From: Betaproteobacteria bacterium HGW-Betaproteobacteria-4
Lineage (GTDB): Bacteria; Pseudomonadota; Gammaproteobacteria; Burkholderiales; Rhodocyclaceae
NCBI GenBank assembly: GCA_002840785.1
Contig: PHCH01000040.1
Location: forward strand, 1-46,519
Direction of reading: 5' to 3'
DNA length: 46,519 nucleotides
In this document: in pieces, positions 28,341-36,123 of the stretch
Layout of the letters: each line of letters begins with the position of its first letter
Numbering within the stretch: the stretch's first letter is position 1
Position numbers and translations under genes: made by a program
The notes under the pieces: model-generated
Databases searched by the model: none
What the model was told of the DNA's origin: nothing
Seen by the model: only the letters and a program-made list of their open reading frames with translations

Positions 28341-29092
28341 CTCAGGCGACGCAGGATGAGCCAGGGCAGGCGGAGCACGAAGCCGATGAACAGGCGGGTG
28401 TGCATCCAGGTGAGCAGGGTGTTGTCGCGCAGGTATTTGAAATGCGAAACGCCGCCCTCGTCGGCCCGGAAGTAGCGCACCGGGGCGTCGATGTTGAGCG
28501 GCCGGACGCCGGCCCAGCACAGCCGGACGACGGCTTCCGGATCGAAATCGAAGCGCCGCATGAAGTGGTTGGCGCGCATGATTTTGCTGAGCGGCTGGAT
28601 CGGATAGACGCGGAAACCGTACAGCGAATCGCCAATGCCCATCCACAGCGTTTCGAGATTGGCCCAGCCGTTCGACACCTTGCGGCCATTGACGCGCAGG
28701 GCCGGGGCGTCGGCAGCGAAGACCGGCTTGCCGAGCACCATCTTGTCCGGCTCGGCCTGCGAGGCGGCCATGAAGGCAGGAATCAGGTCGGCCGGGTGTT
28801 GGCCGTCGGAATCCATGGTCAGGGCGTGGGTGAAGCCGGCGGCGGCAGCCTGCGTGATGCCCTCGAGCACCGCCGCGCCCTTGCCGCGGTTTTCGGGCAG
28901 GACGATGACTTTCAGGCCGGCATCATCGGCAGCCAGCGCCTGCAGCTTTTCGGCGCTGCCGTCGGTACTGCCATCGACGACGACCCACACCGGCGTCCAT
29001 TGCGCCCGGGCGGCCTGCACGGTGGCGAGCACCTTGGGGCCGGGGTTGTAGCTGGGAATCAGGACGAGGTGGGTGGTTGAAGCGACGGACAT
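28337..29092 (-). CDS. Glycosyltransferase family 2
   Basis: A 251-residue GT-A fold enzyme. The N-terminal LIPSYNPG and the DSDGQHPAD metal-binding motif are diagnostic of GT2. The C-terminal part is hydrophobic (FVLRLPWLIL), perhaps a membrane contact. Family 2 transferases occur in aryl-polyene and xanthomonadin clusters, where they may build the lipid or sugar anchor. It overlaps the antiporter by 4 bases. Confidence 0.85.
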   Translation of the reverse strand: MSVASTTHLVLIPSYNPGPKVLATVQAARAQWTPVWVVVDGSTDGSAEKLQALAADDAGLKVIVLPENRGKGAAVLEGITQAAAAGFTHALTMDSDGQHPADLIPAFMAASQAEPDKMVLGKPVFAADAPALRVNGRKVSNGWANLETLWMGIGDSLYGFRVYPIQPLSKIMRANHFMRRFDFDPEAVVRLCWAGVRPLNIDAPVRYFRADEGGVSHFKYLRDNTLLTWMHTRLFIGFVLRLPWLILRRLR

Positions 29093-29113
29093 GGGAACAA
29101 TGCGGACAGCGGT

Positions 29114-29896
29114 TCAGGCAGCGAATGCTACGGTCGACCGGAAATTTTGGCCAAATTCGAAATGGAAATAGGCGTCGAGTTCGGCCGTAAAGGCCTGGAT
29201 GTTGGCCGGTGGCGAAAAGCGGCGACCAAGGCGGACGCGACAGGTGAGCGGCAGTTCCGGGCGACGAAAGAGCGGCCAGGATTTGCCGAGATAAGGCGTC
29301 GAAAATTCGATGAGCAGCGTCTGGACGTCGACCTTGCTGCGGTTGGCGATCAGGCCGACGCTTGGCGAGCTGGCATCGAAGGGAAAATCGAGCGTCCGCG
29401 AGCCTTCGGGAAAGATGACCAGATGGGCGCCACCGGCCAGTTCCTCGCGCGCGCCGAGGATCAGCTTGAGCGCCACATCGTTGCGGATGTAGCTGGCCAG
29501 CCGCGCCGCCGCGCCGAACAGCAGGTTGTCCATGAGCGCCGCCTTCATGACGCAGACGGCGTTGGGCAGCCGGGAGACGATCATCACGGCGTCGAGCAGG
29601 GAAGGGTGGTTGGCGGCAACGATGAGCGGCCCCTGATCGCGCAGCGTGTCGATCTCGCCCAGATCGAAGCGGCAGGCGCAAAAGACGGTCAGGATGCGCA
29701 GATAAATGCGAAAGCCCCAGGAAATCATGAGCCGCCCGAGCGGCCGGCCGAGGCGCCGGGGCAACAGCACATTGAGCAGCAGCGCGCAGGGCAGCCAGAT
29801 CAGGCAAAGCAGCGCCAGCGAGCCGAGGCCGACCAGCATGGCCAGGTATTCGTAGGCAATCCACAACGGATGGCCGGCGCTGCGGCGATCAGTCAT
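29114..29896 (-). CDS. PlsC-type lysophospholipid acyltransferase
   Basis: A 260-residue 1-acylglycerol-3-phosphate acyltransferase-like protein. The catalytic box is NHPSLLD (H-x4-D) and the second motif is FPEGSRT. A hydrophobic N-terminal segment (residues about 15-45) should anchor it to the inner membrane. It probably acylates the lipid carrier of the polyene. ATG (MTDRRSAG) at 29896 is preferred over the longer frame. The last 15 or so residues come from a copy of the dispersed repeat (FEFGQNFRSTV). It overlaps the OmpV-like gene by 8 bases. Confidence 0.83.
   Translation of the reverse strand: MTDRRSAGHPLWIAYEYLAMLVGLGSLALLCLIWLPCALLLNVLLPRRLGRPLGRLMISWGFRIYLRILTVFCACRFDLGEIDTLRDQGPLIVAANHPSLLDAVMIVSRLPNAVCVMKAALMDNLLFGAAARLASYIRNDVALKLILGAREELAGGAHLVIFPEGSRTLDFPFDASSPSVGLIANRSKVDVQTLLIEFSTPYLGKSWPLFRRPELPLTCRVRLGRRFSPPANIQAFTAELDAYFHFEFGQNFRSTVAFAA
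29126..29165 (+). repeat. Dispersed ~40-bp repeat, copy 9 (at the end of the acyltransferase gene)
   Basis: GCTACGGTCGACCGGAAAT followed by TTTGGCCAAATTCGAAATGG. Its central CGGTCGACCG is a perfect 10-bp palindrome. It forms the C-terminus of the minus-strand acyltransferase, encoding nearly the same FGQNFR peptide as copy 1. Confidence 0.85.
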
Positions 29897-30737
29897 CGAC
29901 CTTGACGCGGGTCGACGACTCTCCGAATACCCAGGTGAAGGCGACGCCGGCAGCGAAGTAATCCTTCTGGCGAACCAGCGGGCTGTCTTCGAAAGTGGCA
30001 CCGCTCAGGTTGTCGTAACGCACGAAGCCGCCGACCCAGTATTTCGGGAAGCGCTTGGACAGGGCGACGAGATACTGCATGCCGGCATAGCCTGCCTTGG
30101 CCTCGTAGGCGGGACGGTCGGCCGTCGCGTACTGCGGGGCGACGCTGTAGTAGTAGGCGTGCTGGCGTTTGTCGCCGAACAGCGGGCCGGCCAGCATGCC
30201 GAGATTCCAGCCAGCCATGCCGGGAATGTCGGTGACGTCCATGTTGAGCTTGGGATGGAAAACCCAGCCGATGTCCTTTGGCGATCCCTGAACGGTAATG
30301 GCGGCGCGCAGCGGCAGCAGCAGCTTGACGAAACGGGCCCGGTTTTCCGAACGCCAGAAGGTGACGTCCATCTGCGGGCCGATCTCGAAAGTGCCCTCGA
30401 GATCGGGCATGCCGGCGCGCGCCGTGATGTCGTCGCTGCTCACCGGCGGCGAAAGGGCGAGACTGACCGTCAGATCGACGCGGTCGGAATCGAAAAAGCT
30501 GCCGCGGATGCCCTGGCGGTCGGCCTTCAAGAAATCGCCGTGGTAGGTGAAATGCGGCACCGGCATGAAGAAATTGTGCGTCTGGTCCGAACCGCGATAC
30601 GAGGGGAAGCTGAAGGCGGCGGCACCGGCCCCGATTTCCCACAGGGGTTGATCGCCGGCGGCCTGCACACCACCCGCCATGGCGGCCAGCCCCAGTGCGG
30701 CCAGCACCGCCTTGCTCAAATTTTTCGACATGGCCAT
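29889..30737 (-). CDS. MipA/OmpV-family outer-membrane protein
   Basis: A 282-residue predicted beta-barrel with an N-terminal signal peptide (cleavage near GGVQA). The opening of the mature part (EIGAGAAAFSFPSYRGSDQ) and the closing FAAGVAFTWVFGES segment match the MipA/OmpV family. ATG at 30737 has a GGAGG ribosome-binding site and overlaps the chorismatase stop by one base (TGATG). Lying inside the pigment operon, it may place or accept the polyene in the outer membrane; this is inference. Confidence 0.83.
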   Translation of the reverse strand: MAMSKNLSKAVLAALGLAAMAGGVQAAGDQPLWEIGAGAAAFSFPSYRGSDQTHNFFMPVPHFTYHGDFLKADRQGIRGSFFDSDRVDLTVSLALSPPVSSDDITARAGMPDLEGTFEIGPQMDVTFWRSENRARFVKLLLPLRAAITVQGSPKDIGWVFHPKLNMDVTDIPGMAGWNLGMLAGPLFGDKRQHAYYYSVAPQYATADRPAYEAKAGYAGMQYLVALSKRFPKYWVGGFVRYDNLSGATFEDSPLVRQKDYFAAGVAFTWVFGESSTRVKVDD

Positions 30738-31741
30738 CAAGTTTCCTCCGGCGAGTGTGAGGCCATCGCCTCGATTTCCAGCAACAGATCATGCCGACAG
30801 ATGTCGGCCTGCACGTAAACTATGTCAGCCGCACCAACCAGTGGCACCAGGGTTTCGCGGATCGCCCGGAGATCATTGGCGTGGCGCACATAAACGCGGT
30901 AGGCAAGGTCGCCCAGTGCGTATGGTGCCGACCGCGACAGCCGGTTGGCTTCATCAAGCACCGCAGCAACATTGGCCATGGCCTCGCGACACTGCCCGGC
31001 AACGTCGCCCGGAAACACCGTTTCGTGGCCAACGATACTCGCCGTACCCGAGATGAACAGGATTTCCTGGCCCGGCGGATAAACCAGCGCGCCACGCGAA
31101 AAAGTAGGGCTGCGCGGGCCGTATTCGGCCGGGTAATTGTAGGCGCTGACCTGGCGCGGGTTCTCAAGCGGCACGGCTGGCGTCGTTCCGGCCAGGAAGG
31201 CGATGCTGAGCGGGCTGCCGGCCAGACCGAGGGCACAGGCGGCCGGCACGTTGCCGGTGGCGCCACGCCGGCTTTCGAGGAAGGCATCCTGGCGGCCGAT
31301 GTTGAACTGGCGATAACGCTCCAGGCCATCCGTTTCCAGATTGATCGCCGACAGGTAATTCCATACCCGCCACAGATGCGGCACCTGCTCGGCATCGAGC
31401 AGCCGGAAAATGCGCCGGTAGGCTTCCTCGCTGGCCGTCTGCAGGGCTGAAGCACCGGTCGTAGGCGAAAAATCGGCTTCGTCGAGTTCGATGACGCCGA
31501 ACAGCAAACCATCGGCGCGCCGCCAGACAATATCTTCGCTACGCCCGGCGATGACCGGCTCGTCGCTCAGCCAGGTTTCATGGATGGCGGCGCTGGTTGC
31601 ACCGAGCAGCGGGGCAAAAACTCGTTGAACGGGCCAACCCGGGAGCGCACCGTTTGATGGCTCGCCGATCAGGGCGCCACCGAGTTCCCGACTGGTTTCA
31701 CGTGAAACCGCAGACGGCGAGGAGACGAACTGGAGTGCCAC
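30737..31741 (-). CDS. Chorismatase, XanB2/FkbO-like (hydroxybenzoate synthase)
   Basis: A 334-residue protein of the FkbO/Hyg5/XanB2 chorismatase family. The RidA-like C-terminal half holds GQEILFISGTASIVGHE and YVRHANDLRAIRE. XanB2 cleaves chorismate to 3- and 4-hydroxybenzoate, and 3-hydroxybenzoate is the starter of xanthomonadin. Here it would supply the AMP-ligase at 12857; no ammonia-lyase is present as an alternative source. The GTG start overlaps the halogenase-like stop by one base. A perfect parS site lies inside the gene near codons 12-16 (VSRET). Confidence 0.85.
   Translation of the reverse strand: MALQFVSSPSAVSRETSRELGGALIGEPSNGALPGWPVQRVFAPLLGATSAAIHETWLSDEPVIAGRSEDIVWRRADGLLFGVIELDEADFSPTTGASALQTASEEAYRRIFRLLDAEQVPHLWRVWNYLSAINLETDGLERYRQFNIGRQDAFLESRRGATGNVPAACALGLAGSPLSIAFLAGTTPAVPLENPRQVSAYNYPAEYGPRSPTFSRGALVYPPGQEILFISGTASIVGHETVFPGDVAGQCREAMANVAAVLDEANRLSRSAPYALGDLAYRVYVRHANDLRAIRETLVPLVGAADIVYVQADICRHDLLLEIEAMASHSPEET
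31695..31708. promoter_or_regulatory. parS site (GTTTCACGTGAAAC) inside the chorismatase gene
   Basis: A perfect 14-bp parS palindrome in the coding sequence near the N-terminus. The frame reads it as V-S-R-E-T. It lies about 8 kb from dnaA. Confidence 0.8.
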
Positions 31742-33075
31742 TATGCGTTGTAAACGACCGCGTCGTCGACCTTGCGAATGTTGAACTTGCGCTGTTTCCA
31801 ACCCATGAAGGCTTTCTTCGGCTGGGTGATGTTGGCGATGTAGTAGAGCATCTTGAAGGCAAAGATCGACGACCAGATCGGTGTCTTCCCGAAGATGTCC
31901 CCGGCCAGCATGGACAGCACGGCTTCCTTGGCGCGGAACAGGTTGCGCGGCCCCATGAAGAATTCGCGCATGATCGGGTTGGTGACGCGATAGATGAACC
32001 ACGAGAATTCCTTCGGCCCGTGCTTCATGAGTTTGTCGAAACGCTTGAGCGCCGCCGTCGCCTTGGCCGGATTTTTCAGACAGGTGTCGATCGCTTCGGC
32101 CGCGATGACGCCGCTGTTCATGGCAAGCAGCACGCCGGAGGAAAATACCGGGTCGATGAAGGCGTAGGCGTCGCCGAGCATGACGTAGTTGTTGCCGTGA
32201 TTGCGCTCGGAAACGTAGGAGAAGTTGCCGGTTGCCTCGATTTCGTTGATCAGCTTGGCATCCTTGAGGCGCTCGGTGAGTTTCGGGCACTGGGCAAAAC
32301 CGTCGCGCAGGAATTGTTCGAGGCTGCGCTCGCCCTTGGTTTTCATGTAGTAGGGCCAGGTCACCATGCCGATGCTGGTGATGTCGTTCTGCATCGGGAT
32401 GAACCAGAACCAGCCGTGCTCGAACCAGAAAATGGTGATGTTGCCTTCGGCTACGCCTTCGTGGCGCTTGCAGCCAGTGAAATGACCGTAGATGGCGGAG
32501 CTGTTGTGCTTGGGATTGCGGTGCTTGATCTGGAAGCGGTTGGCCAGGAAAGTATCGCGGCCCGAGGCATCGACGACGAAGCGGGCCTGCCATTCGGTTT
32601 CACGGCCGTCGTCGTGCACGGCGCGGATGGCCGCCGTATTGTCAGGTAGAAAATCGACCGATTTGGCCTTGCAGCCTTCATGGACCTCGACGCCCTTTTT
32701 CTCGGCATTGCGGATCAGGATGGTATCGAACTCGTCGCGCTTGACCTGATAGGCATGCGGCATGGACTTGTCCCAGGCCTCGGCGAAAACGAAGACCGAA
32801 GACATGTCGTGGGTCGGCGAAACGAATTCGGCTCCCGGCTTGTGCATGCCGATGGCCTTCACCTCTTCGGCGATGCCCATGCGTTCGAAGAGCGGCAGAT
32901 TGGCCGGCAACAAGGATTCGCCGATATGAAAACGCGGATGATGTGCCTTTTCCAGCATCACCACCTTGTAACCCTTTTCAGCCAGCATCGGCCCCACGGT
33001 CGACCCGGCCGGGCCGCCACCGATGACGAGCACATCGCACTGCCGACGCTCAACTCCCTGCACTTGTTCCATCAT
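31741..33075 (-). CDS. FAD-dependent oxidoreductase, flavin-halogenase-like
   Basis: A 444-residue flavoprotein of the GR2 family. The FAD-binding motif is GGGPAGS (19-25) and GESLLPANL follows. It also has the halogenase marker W-x-W-x-I-P (WFWFIP, 222-227) and a lysine in GMHKPGAEF (Lys79) in the position of the halogenase catalytic lysine. Homologues in aryl-polyene and xanthomonadin clusters are often labelled tryptophan halogenase. It could halogenate the aryl head or desaturate the chain; the sequence alone does not decide. It is the first gene of the minus-strand operon. ATG at 33072 is an alternative start. Confidence 0.82.
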   Translation of the reverse strand: MMEQVQGVERRQCDVLVIGGGPAGSTVGPMLAEKGYKVVMLEKAHHPRFHIGESLLPANLPLFERMGIAEEVKAIGMHKPGAEFVSPTHDMSSVFVFAEAWDKSMPHAYQVKRDEFDTILIRNAEKKGVEVHEGCKAKSVDFLPDNTAAIRAVHDDGRETEWQARFVVDASGRDTFLANRFQIKHRNPKHNSSAIYGHFTGCKRHEGVAEGNITIFWFEHGWFWFIPMQNDITSIGMVTWPYYMKTKGERSLEQFLRDGFAQCPKLTERLKDAKLINEIEATGNFSYVSERNHGNNYVMLGDAYAFIDPVFSSGVLLAMNSGVIAAEAIDTCLKNPAKATAALKRFDKLMKHGPKEFSWFIYRVTNPIMREFFMGPRNLFRAKEAVLSMLAGDIFGKTPIWSSIFAFKMLYYIANITQPKKAFMGWKQRKFNIRKVDDAVVYNA

Positions 33076-33283
33076 TGAAACCCTTATTTTTTTCTCTGCG
33101 GCGGCGATGAGTTATATGCCTTTGTAGGTCATGGTGCCCACTGTTTTGGAATGGCCGTCGATTCTGCTGACCTTCCCTTGCCCCAATACAAATAAGTTTG
33201 GCCGAACCAACCGACAGGCCCGGTCTTCAACATCAGCGCTCCGGCTGGCCATTTTCCGGTCTGCTTTCGATGCCCTTGCAGAT

Positions 33284-33322
33284 TGCTACGGTCAACCGGA
33301 AAAAACGGCCAAAATCGAAAGC
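33284..33322 (+). repeat. Dispersed ~40-bp repeat, copy 10 (intergenic)
   Basis: GCTACGGTCAACCGGAAAAA followed by CGGCCAAAATCGAAAGCC. It lies in the 294-base gap between the halogenase-like gene and the radical SAM gene. I see no convincing gene in the rest of that gap, which should contain the promoter of the minus-strand operon. Confidence 0.88.
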
Positions 33323-33369
33323 CTCCTTCATGTCAGCGCTCCCCTATGCCCATGACGAAAGAGGGGCGA

Positions 33370-35004
33370 TTATACCGCTGCCGGCGTGCAGCATGCCGAG
33401 CCTTCATAGACAACGGGAATGATCTGTTTGGCGGCATCGCGCCGGGTCAGTTTGACCGGCGACATCGAAACGATGTTGTCGATCTGCAACTCGGTCGATA
33501 GCTGCGGCTTGAGACCAAGCGGCTGACGCGGGTGCAGCTTGAAATCGCGTGCTGCTTTTTCGAGCTGCTCCTTGTTGGCGCTGAAATAACGCGCCGCGGC
33601 GATGGTCTCCGGAAGATGCTTCAAGACGTGCCACAAGCTCCAGCGATGCTGCCACAAGCGCTTGGCGAAGCGGCGCCGATAGCCCTTGCTGTCATAGAAA
33701 CGTTTGACGTGCCAGTTGTACAGCGCGTCCATTTCCTCCCGCGACGTGAAACCCTCCGGCAGATAGACAAAATTCAGGCAATTCATGAGGCGCCAATCCT
33801 CGACGAAATCGCCGGTCGGATCGTTGATGCACTCGTCCCAGATCGGCGCCCCGTGCAGCGGGCTGAACTTGGTCATGTTCATTTCATCGAGTTCGAGCGA
33901 GAGGATGAAATCGCTGGTCGTCCGCACCGTTTCGGGCGTTTCGCCGGGCATGCCGAAAATGAACAGGCCCTTGGCGCGCAAACCGGCAGCGTGGATCGAA
34001 TGCACGGTATCGCGCACGGCCTCGAGCGTCACACCGGCCTTGTGGCGTTCCATCATGTCCGGATCGGCCGATTCGATGCCGATTGAAACCATCAACGCTC
34101 CGGCCTTCTTGAGCTTGGCCAGCATTTCATCCGAGGTATGCCCGGCCCGAATGGCACAGTTGAACTGCATGCCGAGCGGGTTTTCGATCAACAGTTCGCA
34201 GAGATCGAGCACCCGCTGCTTCTTGGCCGTGAACAGGTCGTCGTACATGTTGATGTGCCAGACACCGAAGTTGTCCCGCAAATACTTCATGTGGTCGTAG
34301 ATGTACTGCGGCGAATTGGTCTTGTAGGCCCGCTCGAAAACTGTCCGGTCACAGAACGAGCAGGTGTACGGGCAACCGCGCGAGGTGATCATCGTTGCGC
34401 CGTAACGTTTTTCATAGGCAAACAGCGGCAAATGATAGGCATGCGGAAAACCGGCCAGCTTTTCATAAGCCGGGAAGGGCAGCTCATCGAGGCTGGTAAT
34501 CCGGTCGCGCCGCGGATTGGCGACGATCCGCCCGGACTCGTCGCGCCAGATCAGGTTGCCGATTGACGCCAGCGGCTTGCCATCGGCCAGTTCGAGCATG
34601 GCGCCTTCGCCTTCGCCGATGACCAGGTAGTCGATTTCCGGAAATTTTTCGAGGATGGGCGCACCCAGCGAAGAAACATGGACATTGCCAAAAACGATCT
34701 TGATCTCCGGCCGCCGCTCGCGGATATAGGCGGCAATCTCGAAGGCATCCATGAAGCCTGATGTCGTAGCCGAGAACCCGACCATCTCCGGGTCCGTGGC
34801 CAGCACAATTTCGGCATTTTCAGCGGTGGTCGGTGGTGCGTAGGGCCCGAGGCAATCGTGCAATTGCACGCTGTGACCGAATTTTTCCAGCCAGCTGGCC
34901 AGTTGCATGATGCCGATCGGCGGCATGCGGTTGGCCAGCACCGAAAAATCAGGTTGGCCGGGGACAAAATTGAAGCCAGCTGGGTGAACAAGCGTGATGC
35001 GCAT
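33370..35004 (-). CDS. B12-binding domain radical SAM protein
   Basis: A 544-residue protein with an N-terminal cobalamin-binding domain (residues about 1-150), then a radical SAM domain with the 4Fe-4S motif CPYTCSFC in TSRGCPYTCSFCDRT. The extra C-terminal domain ends in SACCTPAAV. Such enzymes typically methylate or rearrange unactivated carbons. It stands 294 bases before the pigment operon on the same strand, so it could modify the polyene, but it could equally be independent. Confidence 0.85.
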   Translation of the reverse strand: MRITLVHPAGFNFVPGQPDFSVLANRMPPIGIMQLASWLEKFGHSVQLHDCLGPYAPPTTAENAEIVLATDPEMVGFSATTSGFMDAFEIAAYIRERRPEIKIVFGNVHVSSLGAPILEKFPEIDYLVIGEGEGAMLELADGKPLASIGNLIWRDESGRIVANPRRDRITSLDELPFPAYEKLAGFPHAYHLPLFAYEKRYGATMITSRGCPYTCSFCDRTVFERAYKTNSPQYIYDHMKYLRDNFGVWHINMYDDLFTAKKQRVLDLCELLIENPLGMQFNCAIRAGHTSDEMLAKLKKAGALMVSIGIESADPDMMERHKAGVTLEAVRDTVHSIHAAGLRAKGLFIFGMPGETPETVRTTSDFILSLELDEMNMTKFSPLHGAPIWDECINDPTGDFVEDWRLMNCLNFVYLPEGFTSREEMDALYNWHVKRFYDSKGYRRRFAKRLWQHRWSLWHVLKHLPETIAAARYFSANKEQLEKAARDFKLHPRQPLGLKPQLSTELQIDNIVSMSPVKLTRRDAAKQIIPVVYEGSACCTPAAV

Positions 35005-35073
35005 CAGATTTCCTCAAGCGAAGTGGCCGAATTTTATTTGAAAACACCGGCCTGCTTCAGTTCCGGAAAAATA

Positions 35074-35850
35074 TTACAAAAGGCTGAACGTATCCCATGA
35101 AAATTTCACGATCAAGACAGCGACAGTGATCAGAAACAACTGGCGAATAAAGCCGCTTCCATGTTTCAGCGCCAGTCGGGTCCCCAGGATGGAACCAGAA
35201 ACATTGGCCACCGCCATCGCCGCGGCCAGGACCGGCAAAACATAGCCATTCGGTAAAAAATAACCGAGCGCCGCCAGGTTGGTTGCCACATTGACGACCT
35301 TTGACCCGGCCGAGGCATGCAGGAAGTCGAAACCGAAAAATCGGACAAAAAGGAAGATGAGGAAACTGCCAGTACCCGGCCCGAAAAACCCATCATAAAA
35401 GCCGATGACGCCACCCAGTAAAACGGCGTAGATGAGTTCGTGATGACCGGCATGGACTGGTCTGTGCAGCAAGCCGAAATCCTTGCGTTTTAGCGTGTAG
35501 ACCGCAGCAAGGATCAGCAGCAGCAAAATCAGCGGCCTGACCATCTCCCTTGGCAACCAGGCAACGGCAACTGCCCCGATATAGGAAAAAGCGAAAGCTG
35601 TGAACGCTGCCGGCAGGATGGTTCGCCATGGCATCTTGACTTGCCGGGCATAGCGCCAGGTTGCGTTGGCCGTGCCGACAACGCTGGCGCTTTTGTTGGT
35701 ACCCAACAGGGTGGCCGCCGATTCGCCCGGAAAGGCGACAAACAGCGCCGGTATCTGAATCAGTCCACCACCACCGACAACCGCATCGACGGCACCTGCC
35801 ATCAGGGCTGCAAACAGCAAAGCCATTATTTCCGGTGTGATGAATTCCAA
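35074..35850 (-). CDS. TSUP-family permease (TauE/SafE-like)
   Basis: A 258-residue integral membrane protein of the sulfite exporter TauE/SafE family, with about eight hydrophobic helices and the repeated glycine-rich pattern AVVGGGGLIQIPAL and GFYDGFFGPGTGSF. It likely moves a sulfur-containing or organic anion across the inner membrane. It lies between the pigment region and the origin cluster; mnmG, often found next to mnmE, is not here. Confidence 0.87.
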   Translation of the reverse strand: MEFITPEIMALLFAALMAGAVDAVVGGGGLIQIPALFVAFPGESAATLLGTNKSASVVGTANATWRYARQVKMPWRTILPAAFTAFAFSYIGAVAVAWLPREMVRPLILLLLILAAVYTLKRKDFGLLHRPVHAGHHELIYAVLLGGVIGFYDGFFGPGTGSFLIFLFVRFFGFDFLHASAGSKVVNVATNLAALGYFLPNGYVLPVLAAAMAVANVSGSILGTRLALKHGSGFIRQLFLITVAVLIVKFSWDTFSLL

Positions 35851-36123
35851 GTTGCTGTTCCAGATTCAGGTCAAAGTGGTGTGTAGGGTTTTTGATAATA
35901 ACTATATGTAAACCAACTACTGATAATAACTTGACAACAAGTCTGTGGATAACATTTAAATTGTTATTTAAATCAGCAAGTTAATTTAACTTTATGGTGC
36001 TTGGTAAACCACTGGCTTGCCTGTGGATCGATTCTGGACAGTTTTCGGATTCGGGAAAAATTCCAACTTGCCAACAATCGCTGTACAGCTTGTACACAGG
36101 CTTATGGACAACCTCCCAACAGC
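35851..36123. other. AT-rich region with DnaA boxes (candidate origin element)
   Basis: This 273-base space is far more AT-rich than its surroundings. It has an 11-bp direct repeat TGATAATAACT at 35893-35903 and 35921-35931, then a perfect DnaA box TGTGGATAA at 35944-35952, and weaker box-like sequences at 36022-36030 (TGTGGATCG) and 36102-36110. The pattern fits a DNA-unwinding element next to DnaA boxes. It lies beyond mnmE, about 3.8 kb from dnaA. Confidence 0.5.
35944..35952 (-). promoter_or_regulatory. DnaA box (TGTGGATAA)
   Basis: A perfect match to TTATCCACA on the minus strand, beside the AT-rich direct repeats. Confidence 0.7.

Noticed and set aside
30737..32593. A single 618-codon minus-strand protein covering chorismatase and part of the halogenase-like gene
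   Set aside because: The upstream part is an arginine-rich shadow of the flavoprotein frame; the GTG at 31741 with its stop overlap gives a chorismatase of normal length.
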